DNA of 64,000 nt, from assembly GCA_036269075.1 (NCBI GenBank), contig DATASX010000088.1:30024-94023 (forward strand), written 5' to 3'. Of this stretch, positions 28,635 to 36,976 are shown piece by piece. The DNA is from Sporichthyaceae bacterium (GTDB lineage Bacteria; Actinomycetota; Actinomycetes; Sporichthyales; Sporichthyaceae). The translations under genes were made by a program, and so were the position numbers. How positions within the stretch are numbered: position 1 is the first letter of the stretch; each line of letters begins with the position of its first letter. The notes below the pieces were generated by a model. The model saw only the letters and a list, made by a program, of their open reading frames with translations. It had not been told where the DNA came from and searched no databases.

Positions 28635-30767
28635 TCAGCGCGTGGCACCGGCCTCCTGCATGCCGCGCAGTTCGCGTTTGAGCTCGGAGATCTCGTCGCG
28701 CAACCGCGCCGCGAGCTCGAAGGCCAACTCCGCGGCCGCGGTGTGCATCTGCTCGGTCAGGTCGCCGATCAGATCGGCCAGGTCCGTGGCCGGCAACCCG
28801 GCCAGGTCAGCCGCGTGCCGACCGGGGCGGTCGCCCCTGACCTTCGAGGAGAAGCCCGGCACCGGCGCCTTGCCCCGGCTCCGTTGCCGGCCGCCACCGC
28901 CGATCAGCTCGGCGGTGTCGGCGTCCTCACGGGCGATCGAGTCGAGGATGTCGCCGATCTTCTTCCGCAACGGGGTTGGGTCTATGCCGTGCTCGAGGTT
29001 GTACGCGACCTGCTTGGCCCGCCGCCGATTGGTCTCGTCGATGGCCTTCTCCATCGACGGAGTGACCTTGTCGGCGTACATGTGCACCTGACCGGACACG
29101 TTCCGGGCGGCCCGGCCGATCGTCTGGATCAGCGAGGTGCCGCTGCGCAGGAACCCTTCCTTGTCAGCATCGAGGATCGACACCAAGGAGACCTCGGGCA
29201 GGTCCAGCCCCTCCCGCAGCAGGTTGATGCCGACCAGCTCGTCGTTGTCGCCGACCCGCAGCTCCCGCAGCAACTCCACCCGGCGCAGGGTGTCGACCTC
29301 CGAGTGCAGATACCGCACCCGGACGCCGAGTTCGAGCAGGTAATCAGTCAGGTCCTCGGACATCTTCTTGGTCAGCGTCGTGACCAGGACCCGCTCATTG
29401 CGGGCCGCCCGCTCCCGGATCTCGTGCAGCAGATCGTCGATCTGGCCCTTGGTCGGCTTGACGATGATCTCCGGGTCGATCAGCCCGGTGGGCCGGATGA
29501 TCTGTTCGACGATTCCGTCGGCCTGCCCCAGCTCGTACGGACCCGGGGTGGCCGACAGGTAGACGGTCTGCCCGACGCGGTCGAGGAACTCCTCCCACCG
29601 CAGCGGCCGGTTGTCGCACGCCGAGGGCAATCGGAAGCCGTGGTCGACAAGCATCCGCTTGCGGGACATGTCGCCCTCGTACATGCCACCGATCTGAGGG
29701 ACCGTCACATGCGACTCGTCGATGACGAGCAGGAAGTCCTCGGGGAAGAAGTCCAGCAGGCAGTGCGGCGGGCTGCCCGCCTCGCGGCCGTCGATGTGCC
29801 GGGAGTAGTTCTCGATGCCCGAGCAGAACCCGACCTGGCGCATCATCTCCACGTCGTACTGGGTCCGCATCCGCAGCCGCTGCGCCTCCAGCAACTTGCC
29901 GGACCGCTCCAACTCCGCCAGCCGCGCCGTGCACTCGGCCTCGATCCCGGCGATCGCCCGCTCCATGCGCTCCGGGCCGGCGACGTAATGGGTCGCCGGG
30001 AAGACATGGATGCTCGTCTCCTCCGAGATCACCTCGCCGGTCACCGGGTGCAGGGTCATGACCCGCTCGATCTCGTCGCCGAAGAACTCGATCCGCAGCG
30101 CCAGTTTTTCGTACACCGGGAAGATCTCGACGGTGTCGCCGCGCACCCGGAACGTGCCCCGGGTGAACGCGACGTCGTTGCGGGTGTACTGCATCGTCAC
30201 CAACTGACGCAGCAACAAGTCGCGCTCGATCTCCTCCCCGACCGAGAGCGCGACCATCCGCTCCAGGTACTCCTCGGGTGTACCGAGGCCGTAGATGCAA
30301 GAGACTGTGGCCACCACGATCACGTCGCGCCGGGTCAGCAACGAGTTGGTCGCCGAGTGGCGCAGCCGCTCGACCTCCTCGTTCACCGAGGAGTCCTTCT
30401 CGATGTAGGTGTCCGTCTGCGGCACGTAGGCCTCGGGTTGGTAGTAGTCGTAGTACGAGACGAAGTACTCGACCGCGTTGTTCGGCAGCAGCTCGCGGAA
30501 CTCGTTGGCCAACTGCGCGGCCAGGGTCTTGTTCGGCGCCATCACCAGGGTCGGGCGCTGCAGCCGCTCCACCAGCCAGGCCGTGGTCGCGGACTTGCCC
30601 GTGCCGGTCGCACCGAGCAGCACGACCTTCTGCTCGTCGGCCTGGATGCGACGGGCCAACTCCTTGATCGCCGCCGGCTGGTCGCCGGAGGGCTGGAAGT
30701 CGCTGACCACCTCGAACGGGCGGGTGGTGCGCTTGAGCTTGGTCTCGAGCTCGGCGTCGATTCTCAC
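28635..30767 (-). CDS. uvrB: Excinuclease ABC subunit B
   Basis: The helicase-like damage-verification subunit of nucleotide excision repair. The 710-residue protein has Walker [15 protein letters not shown] (about 52-65) and the beta-hairpin [21 protein letters not shown] that clamps DNA. Motif II VIDESH, RecA-like motif [11 protein letters not shown], and the C-terminal UVR motif ([24 protein letters not shown]) for UvrC contact are also present. The length is normal. uvrA, uvrB and uvrC all lie in this window but as separate units. Confidence 0.97.
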   Translation of the reverse strand: MRIDAELETKLKRTTRPFEVVSDFQPSGDQPAAIKELARRIQADEQKVVLLGATGTGKSATTAWLVERLQRPTLVMAPNKTLAAQLANEFRELLPNNAVEYFVSYYDYYQPEAYVPQTDTYIEKDSSVNEEVERLRHSATNSLLTRRDVIVVATVSCIYGLGTPEEYLERMVALSVGEEIERDLLLRQLVTMQYTRNDVAFTRGTFRVRGDTVEIFPVYEKLALRIEFFGDEIERVMTLHPVTGEVISEETSIHVFPATHYVAGPERMERAIAGIEAECTARLAELERSGKLLEAQRLRMRTQYDVEMMRQVGFCSGIENYSRHIDGREAGSPPHCLLDFFPEDFLLVIDESHVTVPQIGGMYEGDMSRKRMLVDHGFRLPSACDNRPLRWEEFLDRVGQTVYLSATPGPYELGQADGIVEQIIRPTGLIDPEIIVKPTKGQIDDLLHEIRERAARNERVLVTTLTKKMSEDLTDYLLELGVRVRYLHSEVDTLRRVELLRELRVGDNDELVGINLLREGLDLPEVSLVSILDADKEGFLRSGTSLIQTIGRAARNVSGQVHMYADKVTPSMEKAIDETNRRRAKQVAYNLEHGIDPTPLRKKIGDILDSIAREDADTAELIGGGGRQRSRGKAPVPGFSSKVRGDRPGRHAADLAGLPATDLADLIGDLTEQMHTAAAELAFELAARLRDEISELKRELRGMQEAGATR

Positions 30768-30960
30768 GCGTTCACGTTACGTCGCGCGACCGACAGTTTG
30801 TCGGCGGCCGGATCGGCGACCGCTGCACCGATCGAGGCGACCCATCTCAAGTGCGTTGTCACCCGATCGGACCAAGCCGGTTGTCGGTTGATCCCACCGA
30901 CCTCATCGTTCTGGGCTGCGGCCGGATCGGCCGTTCTCCAAGCAGCCCGTAGGGGTCGAA

Positions 30961-31842
30961 ATGTCGAACTTTGGACGGGCCGCCAGAACCGCTCTGGCGA
31001 CCGCCACCGTAGGGCTGCTCTGCGGCCTGCCGGCGCAGGCAGAAGCGGCGGCGACGCGCGCGGCCGAGTGCTCGCCGGTCTCGGACCACAATGACGACGA
31101 CTGCTTCTTCACCGACCCGCCCCCGCACGGACACCACCACCGCCACGACCCGCCCGGCCGCGACGACCGGGGCGGAGGTGGCGGACGCGACGGTCGTGTC
31201 CCGACCTCGGTCGGCCCGCACTGGGGCGTGATCGACCGCAACACCACCGGTGGGGCCTCGGCCACGCTGCGTTCCGGTCCCTACGAGACCGCCTTCGGCA
31301 ACAACCTGGCGCCACCGTCCGGCAGCGGCAGTCTCAACATCCAGACCCCGGCGGGCACCAAGGTCGACTTCGGCAACGAGGTCGACTTCGTCGGGCAGAA
31401 GGTGGCGAGCCTGACCAAGGTCAGCTTCTACGTCTACACGACCGCCGAGAACCAGGCGGCGGCCAACGGCGGCGTGAACAACCTGCCGGTGATCCGACTC
31501 GAGATCAACCCGAACGACGGCGTGAGCGGGACCTACAGCACGCTCGTCTACGTTCCAGCCGGGGATGCCTCGAACAACGGGAAATTCACCAAGTTCGACG
31601 CCGCCAGCACCGGCTACTGGTATCTCACCGGCGCCGCCGGGACCACCACCGGCTGCACCCTGTCCACGGCCACCCCGTGCTCGCTGGCTACGGTCAAGAT
31701 GAAGCTGCCCGCTTCGACCATCTCCACGGTCTCGGTCGGCAAGGGCAGCGACAACTTCTTCGCCGGCGCGGTCGACGACCTGCAGATCAACAACACCGTG
31801 TACGACTTCGAGCCGTTCGGGGTGGAGCAGCACTCCGCGTAG
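30961..31842 (+). CDS. Secreted His-rich protein, unknown function
   Basis: The 293-residue precursor has a signal peptide (about 1-31, AATRAAECS near cleavage). A low-complexity segment HGHHHRHDPPGRDDRGGGGG (about 53-72) suggests metal binding. A beta-rich domain follows (VGPHWGVIDRNTTGGASATLRSGPYET.., VSFYVYTTAENQAAANGG.., TGYWYLTG, STVSVGKGSDNFFAGAVDDLQINNTVYDFEPFG) and looks like a lectin or adhesin-like sandwich. No known family is recognised. It is unlinked to neighbouring pathways and converges with a methyltransferase. Confidence 0.65.
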   Translation: MSNFGRAARTALATATVGLLCGLPAQAEAAATRAAECSPVSDHNDDDCFFTDPPPHGHHHRHDPPGRDDRGGGGGRDGRVPTSVGPHWGVIDRNTTGGASATLRSGPYETAFGNNLAPPSGSGSLNIQTPAGTKVDFGNEVDFVGQKVASLTKVSFYVYTTAENQAAANGGVNNLPVIRLEINPNDGVSGTYSTLVYVPAGDASNNGKFTKFDAASTGYWYLTGAAGTTTGCTLSTATPCSLATVKMKLPASTISTVSVGKGSDNFFAGAVDDLQINNTVYDFEPFGVEQHSA

Positions 31843-31855
31843 CGCTTCGGGTGGG

Positions 31856-32698
31856 TCAGTCAGTCGGCCGGCGCCCGCGGCAACCATGCAGCAGCGCCGT
31901 CATGAACCGGGCGGTCGGGTCGCGGAACGGTGCGCAGACGGTGAGCACCACGTCCGGGGACATGCCGGGGCTCTGCGCCCCGACCACCTCGATCGAATCG
32001 GCCCACCATTCGCCCCATTCCGACCCGCCCGCGATGACCTCACTGGTCGTGGTGTGCGAGATCTGCTCGAGACCGGCGCGTTCGAACATCACGGAGAGCT
32101 TGCGGCCGACCCACGGGTCCAGGCCCATGTCGGCGAACCACCCGCCGTCGCGGTAGGCGGCCCGGTGCGGCCCCGTCGCCGGGTGGGTCGGGTCGATCGG
32201 AACGACCGAGCCCCAGTCCCCGTCCTCGTCGACGAGCCAGCCACCGGGGCGCACCAGCGACGCCATCCGGTCCACCGCGGTCTGCGCCCCGTCCCGCAGC
32301 CAGTACAGCATCAGCCGCGAGCAGACCAGGTCGAACTGTCCGAGGTCGGCGAGGTCGTCGTTGAGGATGTCGTGCTGCAGCGCGCGCAGGTTCGGAATGC
32401 GCAGCTCCTTCAGGTAGCGCGCGTCGATGTCGGTCGCCACGACCTCGCCGTCCGGGCCCACCTGTTCGGCCAGCCACCGGGCCATCGAGCCGTGTCCACC
32501 ACCGACCTCGAGGCAGCGCCAGCCGGGCTGCACCAGGCCACGCGCCAGCCGCGACGTCGGGTCGAACAACGCCTCGAGCGCGGTCAGCCTGTCCCGCTCC
32601 GCGTCGACCCGACCCTCCGCCAGCAGCCGGTAGTCGCGACCACGATCGAGCACCTCGGTGCTCATCGTCTCGCCTGGGGCGAAATCGGTGGGTTGCAC
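31856..32698 (-). CDS. Class I SAM-dependent methyltransferase
   Basis: A 280-residue protein with motif I CLEVGGGHGSMARWLAEQVG, the acidic post-I residue in VATDIDARYL, and motif IV/V FDLVCSRLMLYWLRD. The substrate is not predictable. GTG 32698 is used because GAGGAGG lies at good spacing. Between cysN and the secreted protein, with no pathway relation evident. Confidence 0.85.
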   Translation of the reverse strand: MQPTDFAPGETMSTEVLDRGRDYRLLAEGRVDAERDRLTALEALFDPTSRLARGLVQPGWRCLEVGGGHGSMARWLAEQVGPDGEVVATDIDARYLKELRIPNLRALQHDILNDDLADLGQFDLVCSRLMLYWLRDGAQTAVDRMASLVRPGGWLVDEDGDWGSVVPIDPTHPATGPHRAAYRDGGWFADMGLDPWVGRKLSVMFERAGLEQISHTTTSEVIAGGSEWGEWWADSIEVVGAQSPGMSPDVVLTVCAPFRDPTARFMTALLHGCRGRRPTD

Positions 32699-32778
32699 GG
32701 GGCCTCCTCGGTGGCGGAAACGTCGCCGATCCTGACACCGACGATCAAGGCCTCACAAGGGCTCGGTCGTCGGAGGGG

Positions 32779-34029
32779 TCAGTGCGGGTCGGTGATCATC
32801 CCGGCCCCGACGGTCACGTTGGTCGACTCGTCGATCAGGATGAAGCCGCCCGTGGTGCGGTTGTTCCGGTAGTCGTCGACGAACAACGGGACGGTCGTAC
32901 GCAGCCGCACCCGGCCGATGTCGTTCAGGCCCAGCTCGCGATCGGTCTCGTCGCGGTGCAACGTGTTCACGTCGAGCCGGTACTGAATCTCCTTGACCAA
33001 CGCCCGCGCGCTGCGGGTGGTGTGCTTGATGACCAGCTTCGTGCCCTCCCGCAGCGGGCTGGTGGCCATCCAGCTGACCATCGCGTCGACGTCCTGGGTG
33101 ACGGCCGGCATGTTGCGCGGCCGGCAGATCATGTCTCCCCGGGAGATGTCGAGGTTGTCCGTCAGCCGAACCACCACGGACATCGGCGCGTAGGCCTCCT
33201 GGACGGGGCCCTCCAGGGAGTCGATGCCCTCGATCGTTGTCGAGAACCCGCTGGGCAGCACGGTGACCGTGTCGCCCGGCTTGAGCACACCACCGGCTAC
33301 CTGACCGGCGTACCCGCGGTAGTCGCGATGCTTCGCAGTCTGCGGGCGGATCACGTATTGCACCGGGAATCGCACGTCGATCAGATTCCGGTCGCTGGCC
33401 ACGTGCACATGCTCGAGGTGGTGCAGAAGTGACGGACCGTCATACCAGGGGGACACCGCGGAACGCTCCACCACGTTGTCGCCGTTGAGCGCCGAGATCG
33501 GGATGATCACCAGGTCGCGGATCCGCAGCCGGGCCGCGAACGCGGTGAACTCCTCCTGGATCTGCTCGAAGCGCTTCCGGTCCCAGTCGACGAGGTCCAT
33601 CTTGTTGATCGCGACGACCAGGTGCGGCACCTGCAGCAACGAGGCCAGGAAGGCATGGCGGCGCGACTGCTCGACCAACCCGTTGCGGGCGTCGACCAGG
33701 ATGATCGCCAGGTCCGCGGTCGAGGCACCGGTGACCATGTTCCGGGTGTACTGGATGTGGCCCGGGGTGTCGGCGATGATGAATTTCCGTGTGGGCGTTG
33801 CGAAGTAGCGGTAGGCGACGTCGATCGTGATGCCCTGCTCGCGTTCGGCCCGCAGGCCGTCAGTGAGCAGCGCGAGGTCGGTGTACTCACGGCCCTTGTC
33901 ACGGCTGACCTGCTCGACGTGCTCGAGCTGGTCCTCGAAGATCGACTTGGTGTCGTAGAGCAGCCGACCGATCAGGGTCGACTTGCCGTCGTCGACGGAG
34001 CCGGCGGTTGCAAACCGCAGCAGGTCCAT
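32779..34029 (-). CDS. cysN: Sulfate adenylyltransferase subunit 1 (GTPase)
   Basis: The large GTPase subunit of ATP sulfurylase; GTP hydrolysis drives adenylation of sulfate by CysD. The 416-residue protein has the P-loop GSVDDGKSTLIGRLL (about 10-24), switch motifs GITIDVAYRYF and DTPGHIQYTRNM, and NKMDLVD, followed by beta-barrel domains of the EF-Tu type. ATG 34029 (MDLLRFATAGSVDDGKS) overlaps the stop of the 32-codon ORF; an in-frame GTG at 34071 is possible. No fused APS kinase domain is present. Last gene of cysQ-cysD-cysN. Confidence 0.95.
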   Translation of the reverse strand: MDLLRFATAGSVDDGKSTLIGRLLYDTKSIFEDQLEHVEQVSRDKGREYTDLALLTDGLRAEREQGITIDVAYRYFATPTRKFIIADTPGHIQYTRNMVTGASTADLAIILVDARNGLVEQSRRHAFLASLLQVPHLVVAINKMDLVDWDRKRFEQIQEEFTAFAARLRIRDLVIIPISALNGDNVVERSAVSPWYDGPSLLHHLEHVHVASDRNLIDVRFPVQYVIRPQTAKHRDYRGYAGQVAGGVLKPGDTVTVLPSGFSTTIEGIDSLEGPVQEAYAPMSVVVRLTDNLDISRGDMICRPRNMPAVTQDVDAMVSWMATSPLREGTKLVIKHTTRSARALVKEIQYRLDVNTLHRDETDRELGLNDIGRVRLRTTVPLFVDDYRNNRTTGGFILIDESTNVTVGAGMITDPH

Positions 34030-34127
34030 CAGGCCACCCCCCCGAACCCCGACTCCTGCGGCCTGCCGCACGTATCAAGGCGTCGCGACAGGTGCGACAG
34101 GCCACAGAAGACGCAGAGGTGCGCCAT
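34029..34127 (-). CDS. 32-codon Cys-containing ORF bridging cysD and cysN
   Basis: ATG 34127 overlaps the cysD stop (TGATG) and its TGA overlaps the cysN ATG (TGATG). The peptide begins MAHLCVFCGLSHLSRRLDTC, with Cys at 5, 8 and 20, and ends QESGFGGVA. Codon usage is less biased than in neighbouring genes. It may be a small protein, a coupling device, or a Cys-sensing control ORF. Cysteine-rich short ORFs that act as attenuators upstream of sulfur genes are known in mycobacteria, but not at this position to my knowledge. Confidence 0.45.
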   Translation of the reverse strand: MAHLCVFCGLSHLSRRLDTCGRPQESGFGGVA

Positions 34128-35050
34128 CAGAAGTACCCCTCCTTCTTGCGGTCCTCCATTGCGGCCTCGGTGGCCCGGTCGTCGCCGCGAGTGGCGCCGC
34201 GTTCGGTCTGCCGGGTGGCACCGACCTCGGCGATGATCGCCTCGACGTCGCGGGCGTCGGAGCGGACGGCCGCGGTCAGGGTTGCGTCGCCGACGGTGCG
34301 GTACCGGACGGTGGCGGTGAAGATCTCCTCACCGCTGCGCGGCCGGCAGAACTCGTTGTCGGCCATCAACATCCCGTCGCGCAGGAACACCTCGCGCTCG
34401 TGGGCGTAGTAGATCGGTGGGAGTGCGACGTTCTCCGCGGCGATGTAGTGCCAGATGTCCAACTCGGTCCAGTTGGACAGCGGGAACACCCGGATGCTCT
34501 CGCCGGTGTGGATGCGGCCGTTGTAGAGGTTCCAGAGTTCCGGGCGCTGGTTCTTCGGGTCCCACTGCCCGAACTCGTCGCGGAACGAGAAGATCCGCTC
34601 CTTGGCCCGGGCGCGTTCCTCGTCGCGGCGAGCACCGCCGAACAACGCGGTGAAGCGGTGCTTCTCGCACGCTTCCAACAACACCGGCGTCTGGATCCGG
34701 TTGCGCGAACCGTTCGGCTCCTCGCGCACCTTGCCCGCCTCGATCGCCTCGGGCACCGAGGCCACGATCAGCTGCACACCCCAACGGGCCACCTCGGCGT
34801 CGCGGAAGTCCAGCACCTCGGGGAAATTGTGCCCGGTGTCGACGTGCATAACCGGGAACGGGATCGGCGCGGGCGCGAACGCCTTCGCGGCCACGTGCAG
34901 CATCACCGCGGAGTCCTTGCCGCCGGAGAACAGCAGACACGGCCGCTCCATCTCCGCAGCCACCTCACGGATGATGTGGACGGCCTCGGACTCCAGCACC
35001 CGTAGTTGGCTGAGCTGGTAGGAGTGCCGGGCGATCGTCTTCTCGGTCAT
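34127..35050 (-). CDS. cysD: Sulfate adenylyltransferase subunit 2
   Basis: The catalytic subunit that forms adenosine 5'-phosphosulfate from sulfate and ATP. The 307-residue PP-loop ATPase shows LLFSGGKDSAVMLHV (about 39-53), MHVDTGHNFPEV, GGARRDEERARAKER and WTELDIWHYI. It sits between cysQ (4-bp gap) and the 32-codon ORF leading to cysN. Together they start assimilatory sulfate activation. Phosphorylation to PAPS and reduction genes are not in the window. Confidence 0.96.
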   Translation of the reverse strand: MTEKTIARHSYQLSQLRVLESEAVHIIREVAAEMERPCLLFSGGKDSAVMLHVAAKAFAPAPIPFPVMHVDTGHNFPEVLDFRDAEVARWGVQLIVASVPEAIEAGKVREEPNGSRNRIQTPVLLEACEKHRFTALFGGARRDEERARAKERIFSFRDEFGQWDPKNQRPELWNLYNGRIHTGESIRVFPLSNWTELDIWHYIAAENVALPPIYYAHEREVFLRDGMLMADNEFCRPRSGEEIFTATVRYRTVGDATLTAAVRSDARDVEAIIAEVGATRQTERGATRGDDRATEAAMEDRKKEGYF

Positions 35051-35054
35051 GCGA

Positions 35055-35837
35055 TCACCTGTCGGTCTTCCGGTTGGCCGCCGCGAGAACGGCGTCGAAA
35101 TACTCCGTGCGCGCGACCAACAGGTCGGGCAGCGCGGGGTCGGGATCGTTGTAGCGCAGCCGCGACCCGTCCAGGCGGGTCGCCCGCAGCCCGGCCGCAA
35201 GCGCAACCGCGACCGGTGCGGCCGAGTCCCACTGGTACTGGCCGCCGGCGTGCACATAGGCGTCCACCTCACCGAGGACGACGGCTGCCACCTTGGCGCC
35301 GGCCGAACCCATCGGGATCAGCTCGGCGCCCAATTCCTCGGCCACCGCGACGGCCGCGGCCGGCGGCCGGGTCCGGCTGACCGCGATGCGCAGCGGGCCG
35401 CGCGCTCGTCGCGGGACGGCGATGTCGGCCGAGCCCAGCACCAGGCCACGCCCGGGCAGCGCGACAGCACCGACCGTCAAGCCGTCGGCGGCACGTTCCC
35501 AGAGGGCCACATGGACCGCCCAGTCGTCGCGGCCCTCGGCGAACTCGCGGGTGCCGTCCAGCGGGTCGATGATCCACACGCGGTCGGCGCGATCGCGGCC
35601 CGGCAGGTCCAGGGCCTCCTCGGAGAGCACGGCGTCAGCAGGCCGTGCCGCACTCAACCCGGCCGCCAGCACCTCCTGGGCCGCGCGGTCGCCGGCGGCA
35701 CCGCCGCCGGGCTCACCGGCGGGCCATTCGGCCCGCAGGGCGAGCAGACGCTCCCCCGCAACCCGTGCCAAATCCAACGCCAGGGCGAGATCGGCGGCGG
35801 GATCAACGGGGGCGGACTCGACGTCGACCTCGTGCAC
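35055..35837 (-). CDS. cysQ: 3'(2'),5'-bisphosphate nucleotidase CysQ
   Basis: An inositol-monophosphatase-fold enzyme that removes the 3' phosphate of PAP/PAPS and so tunes sulfate assimilation. The 260-residue protein has metal ligands LSEEALD, the hallmark DPLDGTREF and the C-terminal motif WDSAAPVAVA. GTG 35837 is preferred (GGAGAGGA upstream); the frame is open to 35942 but without similarity. First in the cysQ-cysD-cysN cluster, which supports the PAP(S)-phosphatase role over generic inositol phosphatase. Confidence 0.92.
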   Translation of the reverse strand: MHEVDVESAPVDPAADLALALDLARVAGERLLALRAEWPAGEPGGGAAGDRAAQEVLAAGLSAARPADAVLSEEALDLPGRDRADRVWIIDPLDGTREFAEGRDDWAVHVALWERAADGLTVGAVALPGRGLVLGSADIAVPRRARGPLRIAVSRTRPPAAAVAVAEELGAELIPMGSAGAKVAAVVLGEVDAYVHAGGQYQWDSAAPVAVALAAGLRATRLDGSRLRYNDPDPALPDLLVARTEYFDAVLAAANRKTDR

Positions 35838-35983
35838 GTGCCGGTTCGTCCTCTCCGCGGATGATCGGTCCACCTGGATTTTACGCGTCGTGCACCGGTG
35901 CGTTCCGCCCGGGCATGAGCGGGCGACCACCGGGTAGCTCACGGTGGATCACCGGGTCCGCAGCCAACGAGGGAAGTCCTGAA

Positions 35984-36280
35984 ATGGCCGACGTCGTACC
36001 GTTCCGGGCCCGCACCGCCAAGCGGCCCCCGGCAGCCCTCCCGAAAGCGCCCCTGGTCTTCGACGACGCCGAAGGCCAAGGCTGGCTGGCAGCCGCCTGG
36101 GTCCCGGAGAACGCCGTCGGGCTGACGATCGGGACGCTGCACGGCAACGACGTCACGTTCCGGCTGGCCGCGACCGACGTGCTCGAGCTGGTGCGCGTCC
36201 TGGTCGAGGGGCTGCACGAGCCAGGTCCGGTCCGTTTGGGCCCGCCGGCACAGGTGCTCACCCTGCACCCGCACGAGTGA
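35984..36280 (+). CDS. Hypothetical small protein
   Basis: The 98-residue product starts MADVVPFRARTAKRPPAALP and continues into a compact predicted domain (QGWLAAAWVPENAVGLTIGTLHGNDVTFRLAATDVLELVRVLVEGL). GAGGGAA precedes ATG 35984. No family is recognised. It converges with coaE (8-bp gap). Conservation in related genomes would decide whether it is real; codon usage supports it. Confidence 0.6.
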   Translation: MADVVPFRARTAKRPPAALPKAPLVFDDAEGQGWLAAAWVPENAVGLTIGTLHGNDVTFRLAATDVLELVRVLVEGLHEPGPVRLGPPAQVLTLHPHE

Positions 36281-36288
36281 CCGACGCC

Positions 36289-36882
36289 TCAGCCGACGCG
36301 GCGTACCAGGTCGCCCCAGAGCCGGTCGACCTGCTCCCGCAACGCCTCCGGCGGACCGGTGTTGTCCACCACCACGTCCGCGGCCGCCAACCGGTGCGCC
36401 CGGTCGGCCTGAGCCGCGATCCGCGCGCGGGCATCCGCCTCGGTCATCCCGCGCGCCGAGACCAGCCGGCGCACGGCCGTCTCCGGGTCGACGTCGACCA
36501 CGATCACCAGGTCGAAGTTCCCGGCCGCGCCGACCTCGACCAGCAACGGAATCGCCTGCACGACAACGGATCCGGGCGCCGCGGCCGCGACCAGCGCCGC
36601 GGCCCGGTCCCGCACCCGGGGATGGACGATCGCATTGAGCCGGGCCCGCGCCGACGGGTCGGCGAACACGATCGCGGCCACCTTGGCCCGGTCCATCTCG
36701 CCGTCGGGTGCCAGGATCTCGGGCCCGAACTCGGCGAGAACCGCGGCCAGGCCCTCGCTGCCCGCCGCGACGACCTCCCGGGCCACCAGGTCGGAGTCCA
36801 CGATGACCGCGCCCCGCGCCGCCAACAGATCGGTGACCGTGGTCTTGCCCGACCCGATCCCGCCGGTCAGTCCGATGCGCAT
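36289..36882 (-). CDS. coaE: Dephospho-CoA kinase
   Basis: Phosphorylates dephospho-CoA in the last step of CoA synthesis. The 197-residue P-loop kinase has GLTGGIGSGKTTV (4-16), DSDLVAREV (substrate region), IPLLVEVGA and the lid RGMTEADARARIAAQ. ATG 36882 gives the family start MRIGLTGGIGSGK. It is downstream of rpsA on the same strand, separated by a strong hairpin. Many actinomycetes fuse coaE to a GrpB domain; here it is single. Confidence 0.95.
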   Translation of the reverse strand: MRIGLTGGIGSGKTTVTDLLAARGAVIVDSDLVAREVVAAGSEGLAAVLAEFGPEILAPDGEMDRAKVAAIVFADPSARARLNAIVHPRVRDRAAALVAAAAPGSVVVQAIPLLVEVGAAGNFDLVIVVDVDPETAVRRLVSARGMTEADARARIAAQADRAHRLAAADVVVDNTGPPEALREQVDRLWGDLVRRVG

Positions 36883-36920
36883 CAGGCAATTCTGGCGTCC
36901 TCGCGCAGAAAGCGGGAACA

Positions 36921-36965
36921 CTGGGGCGACCCGGTCCGCGCTTTCCGCGGACAGGGTCGCCCCAG
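36921..36965 (-). terminator. Strong hairpin after rpsA
   Basis: CTGGGGCGACCC (36921-36932) and GGGTCGCCCCAG (36954-36965) form a perfect 12-bp stem. A second 7-bp GTCCGCG/CGCGGAC stem sits inside with loop CTTTC. It starts 12 bp after the rpsA stop on the minus strand. A likely intrinsic terminator or mRNA 3' end stabiliser, although no T-tract is evident. Confidence 0.75.
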
Positions 36966-36976
36966 AGAGATTCGCC

